Origin: Isosphaeraceae bacterium
GTDB lineage: Bacteria > Planctomycetota > Planctomycetia > Isosphaerales > Isosphaeraceae
Direction of reading: 5' to 3'
Length of the DNA stretch: 64,000 nt
Assembly: GCA_026004735.1 (NCBI GenBank)
Contig: BPJS01000001.1
Coordinates: 4,482,859 to 4,546,858, forward strand
In this document: positions 40,964 through 50,660 of the stretch, piece by piece
Position numbering within the stretch: the first letter of the stretch is position 1
How the letters are laid out: every line of letters starts with the position of its first letter
Made by a program: the position numbers and the translations under genes
Notes under the pieces: model-generated
Databases searched by the model: none
What the model saw: the letters and a program-made list of their open reading frames with translations, nothing else
Told to the model about the DNA's origin: nothing

Positions 40964-42187
40964 TTATTCGGCGTGGAATTTGAGGTGGGCCAGGACCTCA
41001 TCCGGGTCCTGGAGGGTGTACTCGACGGGTTCACCGTCGTGGACATGGTTGATTCCTTCGAGGACGAATCGCTCGTCGGGTTTGAGGCCGTTGCTGATCA
41101 GGAAGATGTCGTCTTTCTCGTTTTCGACCCGGATGAGGCGCTGGTGCGCGACGGACTGATCGTCGATGACATAGACATACGTCTTATCGAGGATTTCGAA
41201 GGTGGCCCGCTGGGGGATGACCAGGGCGTTTTCCCGGATGCGGTTGATCAGGACGGTGCCGGTCTGGCCGTGTCGGAGCAGGCCGTCGGGGTTGGGGAAG
41301 TCAGCGCGGAAGGGGATGTTGCCGGTCTGGTTGTTGAATTTGGCCTCGATGGCGGCGATTTTGCCGGGATGAGCAAAGAGGCTGCCGTCGGCAAGTTTCA
41401 GAAGAACCTCCTGATGGGCCTTGTGTTGGTTCTCGTCGGCCATGTATTGGAGGTACTGCGCCTCGGGGACGTTGAAGTAGACCCACATGACGCTGTTGTC
41501 GGAGAGGGTCGTCAGCACATCGCCCTCGGTGATCAAGCTGCCGATCTGTTCCTGAAGGCGGTCGACGATGCCGTCGAAGGGGGCGACGACGTTGGTGAAG
41601 TTGAGCTCGGCCTGGGCCAGGTCGACGCGGGCTTTGGCCTTGGCCAGTTTGGCGGCGAGCAGCTTGACTTCGTTTTCGGAGACGGCGTTCTTGGCGGCCA
41701 AGGTTTTGGTGTAGTTGTACTCAAGCTCGGCCAGTTGGGCTTCGGCTTTTTCGGCGTCGAGCTTGGCCTGATAGATCACGGGGAGGATTTTGAACAGGGT
41801 GTCTCCCTTCTTAACGGCCTGTCCTTCCTGGATCAGGATCTCTTGCAGGTAGCCGCTGACCATGGCGCGGATTTCGATGTGGCGGCGGGCGTGGATCTGG
41901 CAGACGTAGGGCTGGGGAAGAACGACGTCCATGACCTTGGGGGTCGTGGCCAAGATCGTGAACTGTTCCGAGTGGCTCGACTCGGAGTGTGCTTCGGCTG
42001 ACGCTGGGGACTGGGAATGGGAATGGCTGGTCAGTTGTTCGAACCAGGCGGTCAGCCGGCTCGCGTCAACATCCGAAGGGACTTCGATGCCCGAGGCGCT
42101 CAAGGCCCAGAAACCGCCGGCGCCCAGAGCGGCGATGAGCAGGAGCAAGATGAGCAGTCGCCGAATGATTTTTCCAGACCGAGCCAT
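40964..42187 (-). CDS. RND efflux periplasmic adaptor (membrane fusion protein)
   Basis: 407 residues; AcrA/MexA type. N-terminal membrane anchor (LLILLLLIAALGAGGFWAL), a His/Ser/Glu-rich linker (~50-75), the biotinyl-lipoyl half-motifs 'ARRHIEIRAMVSGYLQEILIQEGQAVKKGDTLFKI' and 'VVAPFDGIVDRLQEQIGSLITEGDVL', an alpha-hairpin between them, then beta-barrel and membrane-proximal domains ('GKIAAIEAKFNNQTGNIPFRADFPN'). GAGGGA sits 8 nt before the ATG. First gene of the efflux operon. Confidence 0.95.
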   Translation of the reverse strand: MARSGKIIRRLLILLLLIAALGAGGFWALSASGIEVPSDVDASRLTAWFEQLTSHSHSQSPASAEAHSESSHSEQFTILATTPKVMDVVLPQPYVCQIHARRHIEIRAMVSGYLQEILIQEGQAVKKGDTLFKILPVIYQAKLDAEKAEAQLAELEYNYTKTLAAKNAVSENEVKLLAAKLAKAKARVDLAQAELNFTNVVAPFDGIVDRLQEQIGSLITEGDVLTTLSDNSVMWVYFNVPEAQYLQYMADENQHKAHQEVLLKLADGSLFAHPGKIAAIEAKFNNQTGNIPFRADFPNPDGLLRHGQTGTVLINRIRENALVIPQRATFEILDKTYVYVIDDQSVAHQRLIRVENEKDDIFLISNGLKPDERFVLEGINHVHDGEPVEYTLQDPDEVLAHLKFHAE

Positions 42188-42472
42188 GGAGTCTTTCCCT
42201 CGAAATACGTGCCAAGGGGGTGTTGGGCGGGGGCGTGGTCGCGGGAGAGCGGAGCGACCTTAGATCTGTGGCGATTCGCCGGCCGGGCGCAAGCTCCGGG
42301 AAGGCGCCGAAGCGCATGAGTTAGAGGAGCGCAGCGGCGTGGGGGGGGAGCTGCGGGGTGAGCGTCACGGCTGCCGGAGGCGCCGAACCTTTACGACCAA
42401 CCGCGCAGACATCGCGGGGAGAGACCGCAAGGACGAGTGCGCAAGAGACGCGCGGGGTGCCGTCATTTTGCT

Positions 42473-42847
42473 TCAGCAGCGAAGCGGCACGGGGCAGATC
42501 GCCCCAGTGTTGAGTCGGGCCCGTTGGGAAAGCGGCTGATCCAGGCTCAACGCCCGATCCCCAAGAGTTCGGCTCGTTGAGTCGGGCAGGACGATCGACT
42601 GGTCAAACTCGGTTTCTTCGAGTTCGGCCGATTCGGCATCGATCGCCAGGGCCAAGCCGAGGGTATGGGTCGGAAGACGGTCGAGGTGACCGGCCCGGTC
42701 GGGACGATCGGCGGCTTGATGGTGGCTGTGGCAGGCGGCCCCGGTCGCCGGAGGCAGACCGATCAGACCGATCCCGATCGACAGGATCAGGGTCGCGGCA
42801 AGCCGGCGGTCACATTGGGTCCGGGACCGGGAGACCATGCTACACAT
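42473..42847 (-). CDS. Small secreted hypothetical protein upstream of efflux operon
   Basis: 124 residues. A signal peptide is predicted by eye (LAATLILSIGIGLIGLPPATGA, ~17-38), followed by 'ACHSHHQAADRP', a Leu/Glu-rich stretch and a C-terminal 'GAICPVPLRC'. Three cysteines and a short His cluster are present after the signal. No family recognised. Same strand as the efflux operon, 285 bp upstream, so possibly related, but no ribosome-binding site is convincing (ATG at 42847 or 42838). A plus-strand open frame overlaps it, so the call is moderate. Confidence 0.5.
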   Translation of the reverse strand: MCSMVSRSRTQCDRRLAATLILSIGIGLIGLPPATGAACHSHHQAADRPDRAGHLDRLPTHTLGLALAIDAESAELEETEFDQSIVLPDSTSRTLGDRALSLDQPLSQRARLNTGAICPVPLRC

Positions 42848-43060
42848 TCCAAATCACTTTTTACGCAAATCCATCTATTAAGTTTCGGCGTGTGGCGATT
42901 GGAGGTCAAGGCGAAAGTTTCGGAATTAGAGAGCAGCCTTGGGGGGCGTGGGCATGGTCTCGGTTGACAGAGTTGGAGGAAAAGGGGATCGTTCGCACGA
43001 TGCGTTGAGGAAGCCGAGGGTATTGAGGGGATCGAGGGCGACCCAGGAAGGGAAGAGACC

Positions 43061-43882
43061 ATGGCGCGGCGAGTCGGGGCGGCGGTGCGGTCGGGCGTCG
43101 TGGGTCTGGTGCTGGTGGGTCTCGGTGCCGGGACGGCCGCGGCGCAGCGGGAGCCGTTCATCGTGGAGAGCAGTTCGGCGCTCTTGATGGCGATGCTCCA
43201 CGACCCCAACACGGGGGTTCCTCCCGAATTCATAGCGAGTGCCCAGGGGCTGATCGTCTTTCCGAACATGCTCCAGGGCGGCTTTTTGATCGGGGCCAAA
43301 CACGGCCGGGGGATTGTCGTGGTGCGGCGGGCGGATGGGAGCTGGTCGAATCCGTTTTTTATCCGGTCGACGGGCGGAGAGGTGGGTTTGCTGGCAGGTG
43401 GTCAGGCGACGGAGCTGGTGCTGGTCTTTCGGAACCAGGCGACCATTCAGCGATTTCTGATGGGTCGGGGCAAGTTGACTTTTGGCGTGGATGCAAGTGT
43501 GGCGGCCGGTCCGCTGGGGGCCGGCGTGGGCGCCAAGACCGATCCTCGGTTCCAAGCGGACATTTTGGCGTTCAGTCGGAATCGGGGGTTGTTTGCGGGT
43601 GCGGCCATTGGGGGGACGGTAGCCCGGGTCGATGCGCGGGCCAACTGGGCGTTTTATGGGATGGCGGTCAGTCCGGCGGAGATCGTCAACGATGTGGAGG
43701 GGTTGGACGTACCGGTATCGGTGGCCCGGCTGCATCGGGTGCTGGATGCGTATGTGCGGGCGGGGACGCCGCCGGTGGTGGCGCCGGCGGCGGAACGGCG
43801 GGGTTCCGCGGTGCCGGGTGAGGGCGAGGTGATTATCGAGACGCCCGCAGCGGTTCCCGGGTTCGAGGACGAACTGCCTTGA
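43061..43882 (+). CDS. SYLF-domain (Ysc84/DUF500) lipid-binding protein
   Basis: 273 residues with signal peptide (VGLVLVGLGAGTAAAQ). SYLF features: 'GVPPEFIASAQGLIVFPNMLQGGFLIGAKHGRGIVVVRRADGSWSNPFFI', 'TGGEVGLLAGGQATELVLVFRNQ', 'GKLTFGVDASVAAGPLGAGVGAK', 'DILAFSRNRGLFAGAAIGGT' and 'ANWAFYG'. The family binds phosphoinositides in eukaryotes; bacterial members are periplasmic with unknown role. Acidic C-terminal tail. Its 3' end overlaps the convergent subtilase remnant by 50 bp. Confidence 0.92.
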   Translation: MARRVGAAVRSGVVGLVLVGLGAGTAAAQREPFIVESSSALLMAMLHDPNTGVPPEFIASAQGLIVFPNMLQGGFLIGAKHGRGIVVVRRADGSWSNPFFIRSTGGEVGLLAGGQATELVLVFRNQATIQRFLMGRGKLTFGVDASVAAGPLGAGVGAKTDPRFQADILAFSRNRGLFAGAAIGGTVARVDARANWAFYGMAVSPAEIVNDVEGLDVPVSVARLHRVLDAYVRAGTPPVVAPAAERRGSAVPGEGEVIIETPAAVPGFEDELP

Positions 43883-44992
43883 GCGTTGGGGAGTCCGGTG
43901 CGGGGGCATCGAGCAGCGAGGGCTGCGCCGGTGGGGTGAGGGTCTGGGAGGCGCGGAGCTGGAAGGACTCCCGGGATCGGGGGGCGTAGGCGAGCATGGC
44001 GGAGACGTCGAGCCGGCCGCCGGTCGCGACCATGCCGGAGAGGGACGGAGTGGGGGCGGCGGTGGCGAGCAGGGCCTCGCGGATCTGGGGGGCTGAGGCG
44101 TCGGGGTAGGCGGCGGCGTAGAGGGCGATGGCGCCGGTGACGAAGGGGGCGGTCATCGACGTGCCGTTGCGGGAGGCGTAGCTCGGTGTGCCATCTTTGG
44201 CTGGCAGTGTGGAGACGATGCCGGACCCGGGGGCGGCCTGGTCGACGGTGGCGGGGCCGAAGTTGGAGTAGGAGGCCAGTCGGCCGCCGCTGGTCAGCGC
44301 GGCGACGGAGATGACCGAGTCGTAGCCGGCGGTGGCCAGGGTGGAGTCGTTGGCCGGGTAGGTGGGCCGAAGGTCGTTGTTGGAGCCGACGTTGCCCGGT
44401 CCGTTGCCGGCGTTATCGAGGCCATCGGGGGGGGGTCGAAGGGGTTGGACCAGATGTTGGGGACGAGGTCGGGGTGGGACCGCAGAATACCTTCGTCGAG
44501 GACGGCGACGACGACCGAGCGGCTGCCAGTGTGGCCGGCGGCCCAGGTCTCCTCGGCCTGGCTGCCGAAGAGGTTGGGCTTGATGGTGGGGGAGATGGCG
44601 CGATCGTCGCCGTACGTTCCCCAGAGCTAGCCGGAGGTGGAGTAGGGGTCGTCGGCGGTTTGGGCCGGGCTCAAGAGAGCGTTCGGGGTGATCGAGGCGA
44701 CAGCGCGGAGACGGCGGAGCCGGTTGAGGCTCAGGGGGTCGGCCGGGACCAGGAGGGTTCGCCCGTCGCTGGTCAGGGGAACCGCCCAGGCGAGCGGGCG
44801 AGGACGGGCCTGGCGGGGGCGGATCTGGACGATAAATTCACCTGGGATGGCGTTGTGGCGAGCCTCAAGCGCGGCCTCGAGAGCGGCCAGCCGGGAAGCG
44901 GTCAGGAGCTGGCGGGACTCGAGCGATTCGGCGGTGGGGACGAGGCGTTTTTGCCTGAAATCCTGGTGCGCATGGTGAACGGCCCCTCCCAA
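43833..44992 (-). pseudogene. Subtilisin-like (S8) protease, decayed
   Basis: Three kinds of damage are visible. The N-terminal frame (44992 down) with 'AESLESRQLLTAS', a propeptide and 'ADDPYSTSG' meets an in-frame TAG at 44627-44629, where CAG (Gln) would give the usual Q-L-W-G. The same frame continues through 'VVAVLDEGI' (catalytic Asp region) to 'NPFDPPP', then a missing base in a C9 run (plus-strand G9 at 44427-44435) shifts it. The next frame carries 'TSMTAPFVTGAIALYAAAYP' (catalytic Ser). The segment with the catalytic His (HGTHVAG-type) and oxyanion Asn, roughly 100 codons, is absent between 'DGLDN' and 'NNDLRPTYP'. Clearly non-functional. Confidence 0.88.
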
Positions 44993-45168
44993 AGTCAGGG
45001 TTCAGAATGACGCAGGCTGAGAGATCTGCCGGAGCCAAAGGGGTCCGGAGCGGGCGATCCCTGCTCGCAGGCTTACGCCTTCTCAGGCGACCTGACGACG
45101 TGGGCCGTTGGGTTGAGATTGAGAATTGACGATTTTTGGGGGGGAGCGAGAGGGAGGAGCGGAGAGGA

Positions 45169-45615
45169 CTAGCGCTGGGTGGCGAGGGACGGCTCGGGGG
45201 TGTCAGGGTCGGCGTCGGTGTAGAAGTCGAAAAACCCTTGGCCAGCGAAGTAGTCGGCCATGGCTTTGCGGACCGAGCGGAGCTGGTCGGCAAAGCGAGC
45301 GTACTGGCGGATCAGTTGGCGGCGGCGTTCGGGGGGAAGTTGGGCGATGTCGTGGTAGAAACGGTCGCCAGTGTGAGGGTCGCGAATCGACCAGAGTCGT
45401 TTGACGCGGAAGCCGGTTTCTTCGTCGTCGTAAAGGAGTTGGCGGGCAAATTGGCGAGCGCGCATCTTTTTGGCGTAAGCAACCAGGGCCGAAGTGGATT
45501 CGTAGCCGCCGTGGTGTTCGATCCAGCGGACGATCCGCTCGGTCGAGAGCCTTGGGCCCTCGGCCTCGCAGAGTTCCTTGAGGCTGGCGACGATTTCGGC
45601 AGGTCCCATGGCCAT
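45169..45615 (-). CDS. Conserved-looking hypothetical protein
   Basis: 148 residues, cytoplasmic, highly charged: 'LKELCEAEGPRLSTERIVRWIEHHGGYESTSALVAYAKKMRARQFARQLLYDDEETGFRVKRLW' then 'DIAQLPPERRRQLIRQYARFADQLRSVRKAMADYF'. Codon use and helical pattern suggest a real gene. No family recognised; no membrane or signal segment. Acidic C-terminus. Confidence 0.7.
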   Translation of the reverse strand: MAMGPAEIVASLKELCEAEGPRLSTERIVRWIEHHGGYESTSALVAYAKKMRARQFARQLLYDDEETGFRVKRLWSIRDPHTGDRFYHDIAQLPPERRRQLIRQYARFADQLRSVRKAMADYFAGQGFFDFYTDADPDTPEPSLATQR

Positions 45616-45888
45616 GACCGATCTCCCCCCGTCGCGATGCGGACGGCCGAGCGCACGCGGCCGGCACGCGCACCCGGCCCGACCGCCAACTTCCGTGATA
45701 GATCTGGCGGATTGTACACCAGGCGCACAGACGTGTCGATGGACGGACGTACCGAGAAAGCGTTGGCTCGGGATTCGGGACGGGATCGGGAGGTGGAGGC
45801 AGGGGCTTGGGGGCGGGGGACGGACGGGCGAGAATGGGGATTCGTGTTGATCGGGTCAAGCGGGATGATGCGGAGGGAGGTTGAAGCG

Positions 45889-46644
45889 ATGGCGTGGCGA
45901 TGGGTTGGGCTGGTGGTTGTGGTGGCGGGCGGCTGGGGTCATGCCAGCGGGCAGGAGGCAGGGCGGGTTGAGGTTTTGTTTGATGGGACGACACTCGACG
46001 CCTGGGTGGTACCCGACGGCGATGGGGGGCACTGGCGAATTGTGGAGCAGGATGGGGAGCGGGTGATTGACTACGATGCGCGGAGCGAGGCGCCGGGCGA
46101 CAAGAATCTGGTGAGCAGGAAGGAGTATGGCGATTTTGTGTTGAGCCTGGATTGGCGGATCAAGGAGACGCCCTACATCAATCCGAACGTCGCATATGTC
46201 TTGCCCGATGGGACGCATGCGCGGGGGGTGGATGGCAAGCCGCTGGCGCTGGCGTTGCCGGACTCGGACTCGGGGATTTATCTGCGAGATCGGAACGGGA
46301 AGAGCCAGGTGAACATCTGGTGCTGGCCGATCGGGTCGGGCGAGGTGTATGGGTATCGGATGGACCGGTCGATGCCGGCGGAGGTACGGGCAGCGGTGAC
46401 GCCTCGGCATCAAGCGGATCGTCCGGTTGGCCAGTGGAATCATTTCGACATCACGCTCCGGGGAGACCGGCTGACGGTGGTTCTCAACGGCGTCACGGTG
46501 ATCGAAAACGCTCAACTGCCGGGAATCCCGGCGCGAGGGCCGATTTGTTTGCAGCACCATGGGGGCTACGACGAGGCGTCGGGTCGTTATACCGGTCCGC
46601 CCAGTCTGGTGCAGTTCAAGAATATCGTGATCCGGGAGTTGTAG
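45889..46644 (+). CDS. Secreted DUF1080 protein (3-keto-disaccharide hydrolase family)
   Basis: 251 residues: signal peptide MAWRWVGLVVVVAGGWGHASG, then the DUF1080 concanavalin-like fold with 'EVLFDGTTLDAWVV', 'EYGDFVLSLDWRI', 'DSGIYLRDRNGKSQVNIWCWPIGSGEVYGY', 'RPVGQWNHFDITLRGDRLTVVLNGVTVIENAQLPG' and 'GPICLQHHGG...VQFKNIVIREL'. GGAGG lies 8 nt before the ATG at 45889, favouring it over the ATGs at 45865/45868. Family members hydrolyse 3-keto-glycosides in carbohydrate breakdown; very abundant in planctomycetes. Confidence 0.93.
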   Translation: MAWRWVGLVVVVAGGWGHASGQEAGRVEVLFDGTTLDAWVVPDGDGGHWRIVEQDGERVIDYDARSEAPGDKNLVSRKEYGDFVLSLDWRIKETPYINPNVAYVLPDGTHARGVDGKPLALALPDSDSGIYLRDRNGKSQVNIWCWPIGSGEVYGYRMDRSMPAEVRAAVTPRHQADRPVGQWNHFDITLRGDRLTVVLNGVTVIENAQLPGIPARGPICLQHHGGYDEASGRYTGPPSLVQFKNIVIREL

Positions 46645-46750
46645 GCCGCGGGGGGGCGGTCGGTGGGCGGCGGGCGTTTGCGGTCGGGGCATCGGCGCCT
46701 AGAATCCCGGAGAGCGTGTAGCCGGAGGCTCAGGCCGGGAGGCGAGGGAC

Positions 46751-48199
46751 GTGCGCGGGTGGATGGTGGGGATTGGGTTGGTGGCGGGGTTCGCGATGGG
46801 GGTGACGGCGGGATCGGCCTGCTGGCGGCCGGTCGGGGGTGGAGTGCCTTGCGAGGCGCCAGCCGAGGCTGGGTTGGAGGAATGCGGATGGGAGGATCAA
46901 GCGGGGGAGGGGTTGGCGGGATCGATGGGCGAGGGGGCCGCGGAGCGGGGGCGGCTGGCAATCACGCGAGGGAGTTTCTTGCCGCCGGCGTGGAAGCTGT
47001 CGGCGTACGAGGCAGCGCGGGTGTTTCTCGGGCCCGATGCGCCGGATCCCGCGGAGGATCCCGAGGGGTATGCGCGGGCGTTTGCGGCGCACTATGGTTT
47101 GCACCCGGCGCCGTATCCCAATGATGGGCTGCCGATGGGGCTGAAGCGGGCGACGTCGCGGGATGGGTCCGAGGTCGGAATTCACATCGACTGCCTGGTG
47201 TGCCACGGAGGTTCGATCGGCGGGGTCAGCTATGTGGGTCTGGGCAACACCCAGTTGGACCTCGAAGCGCTCTTAAAGGAGCTGACGCGGGCCGACGGGC
47301 GGCGGCCACCGGTCTCGCACTTTACGATCAACAGCACGCGCGGGACCAACAACGCGGGGATGATCGACGTGGCCCTGCTGTCGATGCGGGAGCCGGACTT
47401 GTCCATGCGGCGGTTTCCGCTGCTGACCGGGGCAAACCTGCCTGAGCTGGATACGCCCCCGTGGTGGCATCTCCGCAAGAAGCGGACCAAGTATTACGAC
47501 GGGCGGACGCCCGCCGAGGCGACCCGGTCGAACATGCAATTCCTGCTCGGCGATCTCAACCGGGAGGAATTCGAGGCGCTGGAGCCGACGTTTGAAGATA
47601 TCGACGCCTATTTTCGTAGCTTACGTCCGCCGGCCTGGCCGTTCGGAGTCGATGACGAGCGGGCGGAACGGGGGCGGGCGGTCTTCGCCGACCATTGCGC
47701 GGAGTGCCATGGGACTTACGGCGCGTCATGGACGTATCCCAATGCGATTATCCCATTGGATCGGATCGGGACCGATCCGGCGCGGGCGGTGGGGCTGTCG
47801 GACCGGTTCGTGGCGCACTACAACGCGAGCTGGTTTGGGGCGAAGCACAAGGTCAGCGAGGGCGTGGTCGGGTATCAGGCGCCGCCACTGGATGGAATCT
47901 GGGCGACGGCGCCCTACCTGCATAACGGGAGCGTGCCAACGCTCTGGCACCTGCTCAAGTCGGCGGAGCGGCCGGCGCGGTTTACACGGCCACGGTCCAC
48001 GTCGTTCGACGAATACGATCGGGAGCGAGTCGGCTGGAGATTCGAGGATCTGGACGCACCCGGGGCGTGCGAGCCGGCAGACCGGAAGCGGGTCGTCGAT
48101 ACGTCGCGGTTTGGGCTGGGCCATCAAGGGCACACGTTTGGAGACGTCCTCGACGACGAAGAACGCTGGGATCTGATCGAATACTTGAAAACCTTGTAG
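46751..48199 (+). CDS. Secreted c-type cytochrome with two haem motifs
   Basis: 482 residues. GTG start at 46751 with GGAGG 8 nt upstream (an ATG at 46763 is too far). Signal segment 'MVGIGLVAGFAMGVTAGSA'. Two CxxCH haem-attachment sites: CLVCH (~152) and CAECH (~318). Other landmarks are 'TINSTRGTNNAGMIDVALLS', 'DTPPWWHLRKKRTKYYDG' and 'GYQAPPLDGIWATAPYLHNGSVPTLWHLL', the distal Met/His-ligand region seen in di-haem peroxidase and RoxA-like proteins. Periplasmic electron transfer or oxygenase/peroxidase activity is inferred. 106 bp after the DUF1080 gene. Confidence 0.88.
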   Translation: MRGWMVGIGLVAGFAMGVTAGSACWRPVGGGVPCEAPAEAGLEECGWEDQAGEGLAGSMGEGAAERGRLAITRGSFLPPAWKLSAYEAARVFLGPDAPDPAEDPEGYARAFAAHYGLHPAPYPNDGLPMGLKRATSRDGSEVGIHIDCLVCHGGSIGGVSYVGLGNTQLDLEALLKELTRADGRRPPVSHFTINSTRGTNNAGMIDVALLSMREPDLSMRRFPLLTGANLPELDTPPWWHLRKKRTKYYDGRTPAEATRSNMQFLLGDLNREEFEALEPTFEDIDAYFRSLRPPAWPFGVDDERAERGRAVFADHCAECHGTYGASWTYPNAIIPLDRIGTDPARAVGLSDRFVAHYNASWFGAKHKVSEGVVGYQAPPLDGIWATAPYLHNGSVPTLWHLLKSAERPARFTRPRSTSFDEYDRERVGWRFEDLDAPGACEPADRKRVVDTSRFGLGHQGHTFGDVLDDEERWDLIEYLKTL

Positions 48200-48356
48200 T
48201 TGGCCTGTTCGCGTGAACAGACGTCGTTACGCCACGTCCGGTGGAAGGCAGAGCGTCGGCTCGGCTCCGCGCCGAGGAGTATCGGAAGCGGAGTCTGGGA
48301 GGCGATCAAGGAGTTGTGGTTGTCGGGCTAGAGGCGGCCGTGTGGCGAGCGGGGGT

Positions 48357-49517
48357 TTAGCGGGAGGTTGCCTGGCGGAGCACGCGGAGGATATTGCCGC
48401 CGAGGATTTTTTTGAGGTCGGCCTCAGAGTAGCCGCGGCGGAGCAGCTCGGCGGTGAGGTTCGGGTAACAGGAGACATCCTCAAGCCCGGACGGTGTTGA
48501 GCTGATGCCGTCGAAGTCGGAGCCGATGCCGACGTGGTCGATGCCGGCGAGCTGCACGATGTGGTCGATGTGGTCGGCGACGTCGGCGACCGTGCCGCGG
48601 GGGAGCTTCGGGGCCTCGGTCTCGAACCAGGCGTCGAGGGCAGCGGCGTAGGCGGCGGGGTCGTCGGGATGCTCGGCGCGGAGGCGGCGGCGGGCATCAA
48701 CCAGAGCGGTCGCCGTTTCCTTGACGACGAAGCCGGGGAAGAAGTTGACCATGACGACGCCGCCGTTGGCCGGAAGGCGGCGGAGGATCTCGTCGGGGAC
48801 GTTGCGTGGGTGGGGAGCGATCGCGTAGGCGCTGGAGTGGCTGAAGATGACCGGCGCGGTGCTGATCCGCAGGACGTCGTCCATGACGGCGGGGCTGACG
48901 TGGGAGAGGTCGACGAGCATGCCGAGGCGGTTCATCTCGCGGACGACCTCTTCGCCGAACGGGGAGAGGCCGTCGTGGCGCGGCTCGTCGGTGGCGGCGT
49001 CGGCCCAGTCGAGGGTCTGGTTGTGAGTCAAGGTCATGTAGCGCGCACCCAGGCGGTGGAAGGCGCGGAGCATGGGGAGGCTGTTTTCGATGGCGACGCC
49101 GCCCTCGATGCCGATCAAGCCGGCGATTTTGCCGGAGGCGGCGATCCGCTCGACATCGTCTGCCGTCAGGGCCAGTTCGAAGACGTCCGAATATTTGTCG
49201 ATCATTCGATAGACAAGGTCGATCTGCTCGATGACGGTGCGGGCGGGGTGGGGGTGGTCGCCGGGGATGTAGACGGACCAGAACTGGGCCTTGAGGCCGC
49301 CTTCGCGGAGGCGGGGGATGTCGGTGTGGCCGTCGGGCAGGCGCTGAGAGAGGTCGGTCCGGGTGAGGTCGAAGTCGTGGAGCTCGTCGCGGAGGCGCCA
49401 GGGGAGGTCGTTGTGGCCGTCGAAGAGGAGGGCCTCCGCGTGGAGGGCGCGGGCGCGGCCGAAGAGGGGGTCGTCGGGCTGAGCGGCGAGCAGCAGAGCG
49501 AGCAGTGCGTGGGGCAT
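48357..49517 (-). CDS. Membrane/renal-type dipeptidase (peptidase M19)
   Basis: 386 residues, begins MPHALLALLLAAQPDD (short export signal). M19 metal ligands and motifs: 'LLFDGHNDLPWRLRDE' (His-x-Asp), 'GLIGIEGGVAIENSL' (bridging Glu), 'LTHNQTLDWADAATD', 'LVDLSHVSPAVMDDVL', 'APVIFSHSSAYAIAPHPRNVPDEIL' and 'IDHVGIGSDFDG'. Hydrolyses dipeptides, including D-containing ones, with two zinc ions. The frame extends far upstream but without protein-like sequence; divergent from the DUF1559 gene at 49671. Confidence 0.94.
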   Translation of the reverse strand: MPHALLALLLAAQPDDPLFGRARALHAEALLFDGHNDLPWRLRDELHDFDLTRTDLSQRLPDGHTDIPRLREGGLKAQFWSVYIPGDHPHPARTVIEQIDLVYRMIDKYSDVFELALTADDVERIAASGKIAGLIGIEGGVAIENSLPMLRAFHRLGARYMTLTHNQTLDWADAATDEPRHDGLSPFGEEVVREMNRLGMLVDLSHVSPAVMDDVLRISTAPVIFSHSSAYAIAPHPRNVPDEILRRLPANGGVVMVNFFPGFVVKETATALVDARRRLRAEHPDDPAAYAAALDAWFETEAPKLPRGTVADVADHIDHIVQLAGIDHVGIGSDFDGISSTPSGLEDVSCYPNLTAELLRRGYSEADLKKILGGNILRVLRQATSR

Positions 49518-49670
49518 GGTGAGGGGTGGAAAAGCGGATAGGGGGACATGAATAGACAACGGTGCGATGCACGCAAGATCCGTATCCGATCCGATCGGCT
49601 CTTGACAAGGGACGCCGTTCGACGTAACCGTGAATTTCAGAAGAATCCGCAACGCGAGGCGGAGGAAGCC

Positions 49671-50570
49671 ATGGCGATGCCACGGAAGGGACTCACGCTG
49701 ATCGAATTGGTCGTGGTGGTCGCCATCGTCGGCCTGCTGGTTGGGCTGCTGCTTCCCGCGATTCATGCAGCTCGCGAGGCTGGGCGGCGAGCCCAGTGTA
49801 AGAACAATTTGAAGCAGATTGGAATTGCTCTCAACACCTATGAGGTCGCACACGGATCTTTTCCGACGCTCGCGCCTCTCTCGCCGCATTCGATGCTGCT
49901 GCCCTTCATGGATTACATGCCAATTTACAATGCACTCAATACAAATGTTTCGCTTGCAGAGCTGACCCTCACTAACTGGACTGTGAAGGTTGTTTCCATC
50001 GGAGGGTTTCTCTGCCCCAGCGACGGCACAGGGGGATCGAATTGGACGAATTACGCGGCCAACTGCGGGATTGGAATACAGAAATATGGATACAACGGAT
50101 TGGTAGGCGAATCTGCTGTGGGGCATCAAGCCATTCATGATGGTGCCAGCCACACGGCGGCCTACGCAGAGTTTGTGGCGGGTCGGTCCAAGTCGCTTGA
50201 TCCCCGTCGTGTTGTGTATGCGACGCCGGAATTGTTGATACGTCCCGACCAATTCGATGAGTTCACTGCACTCTGCCGAAACCTCAATCCCACCCCGGAT
50301 TTCATCAAACTAGACGAGAGAGGGGCGACTTGGATCGAGACGGGTTTCCACTCCACCCTGTACAACCACACTAATCCTATCAACGGGAGGAGTTGCACGA
50401 ATGGACCACTGATGCCCTGGGGGGCTTGGAGCGCCGGCAGCTTGCACGCCGGTGGAGCGAACGTGCTATTCGTTGACGGCCACGTTCGGTTCTTAGGTCA
50501 ATCGCTCTCCGTCGACATTTGGCGAGCCCTGGGAAGTCGCAACCTCGGGGAGACGGTAAGCTTCGATTGA
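49671..50570 (+). CDS. DUF1559 pseudopilin-like protein (2)
   Basis: 299 residues. Prepilin-type leader '[43 protein letters not shown]': G before L, E at +5, long helix. Body has '[21 protein letters not shown]' and a C-terminal '[17 protein letters not shown]' (H-x9-DG). Start fixed by GGAGG 5 nt upstream of ATG 49671. More AT-rich than its neighbours between about 49.9 and 50.3 kb, hinting at different history. Followed by a secreted hypothetical gene. Confidence 0.93.
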   Translation: MAMPRKGLTLIELVVVVAIVGLLVGLLLPAIHAAREAGRRAQCKNNLKQIGIALNTYEVAHGSFPTLAPLSPHSMLLPFMDYMPIYNALNTNVSLAELTLTNWTVKVVSIGGFLCPSDGTGGSNWTNYAANCGIGIQKYGYNGLVGESAVGHQAIHDGASHTAAYAEFVAGRSKSLDPRRVVYATPELLIRPDQFDEFTALCRNLNPTPDFIKLDERGATWIETGFHSTLYNHTNPINGRSCTNGPLMPWGAWSAGSLHAGGANVLFVDGHVRFLGQSLSVDIWRALGSRNLGETVSFD

Positions 50571-50660
50571 GGCTCAATACCACGCCGTGCTGCGTGCGGC
50601 TGTGTCGACCCGTTCGCAGGCTGAGTCGCACCAAGACGCTGCATCCAAGAGGAAGCACCC

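Noticed and set aside
42665..42967. 100-codon plus-strand open frame opposite the small secreted protein
   Set aside because: No signal, no ribosome-binding site and less protein-like than the minus-strand frame with its signal peptide.
48534..49541. 335-codon open frame antisense to the M19 dipeptidase
   Set aside because: Composition typical of a shadow frame; dipeptidase motifs on the minus strand are complete.
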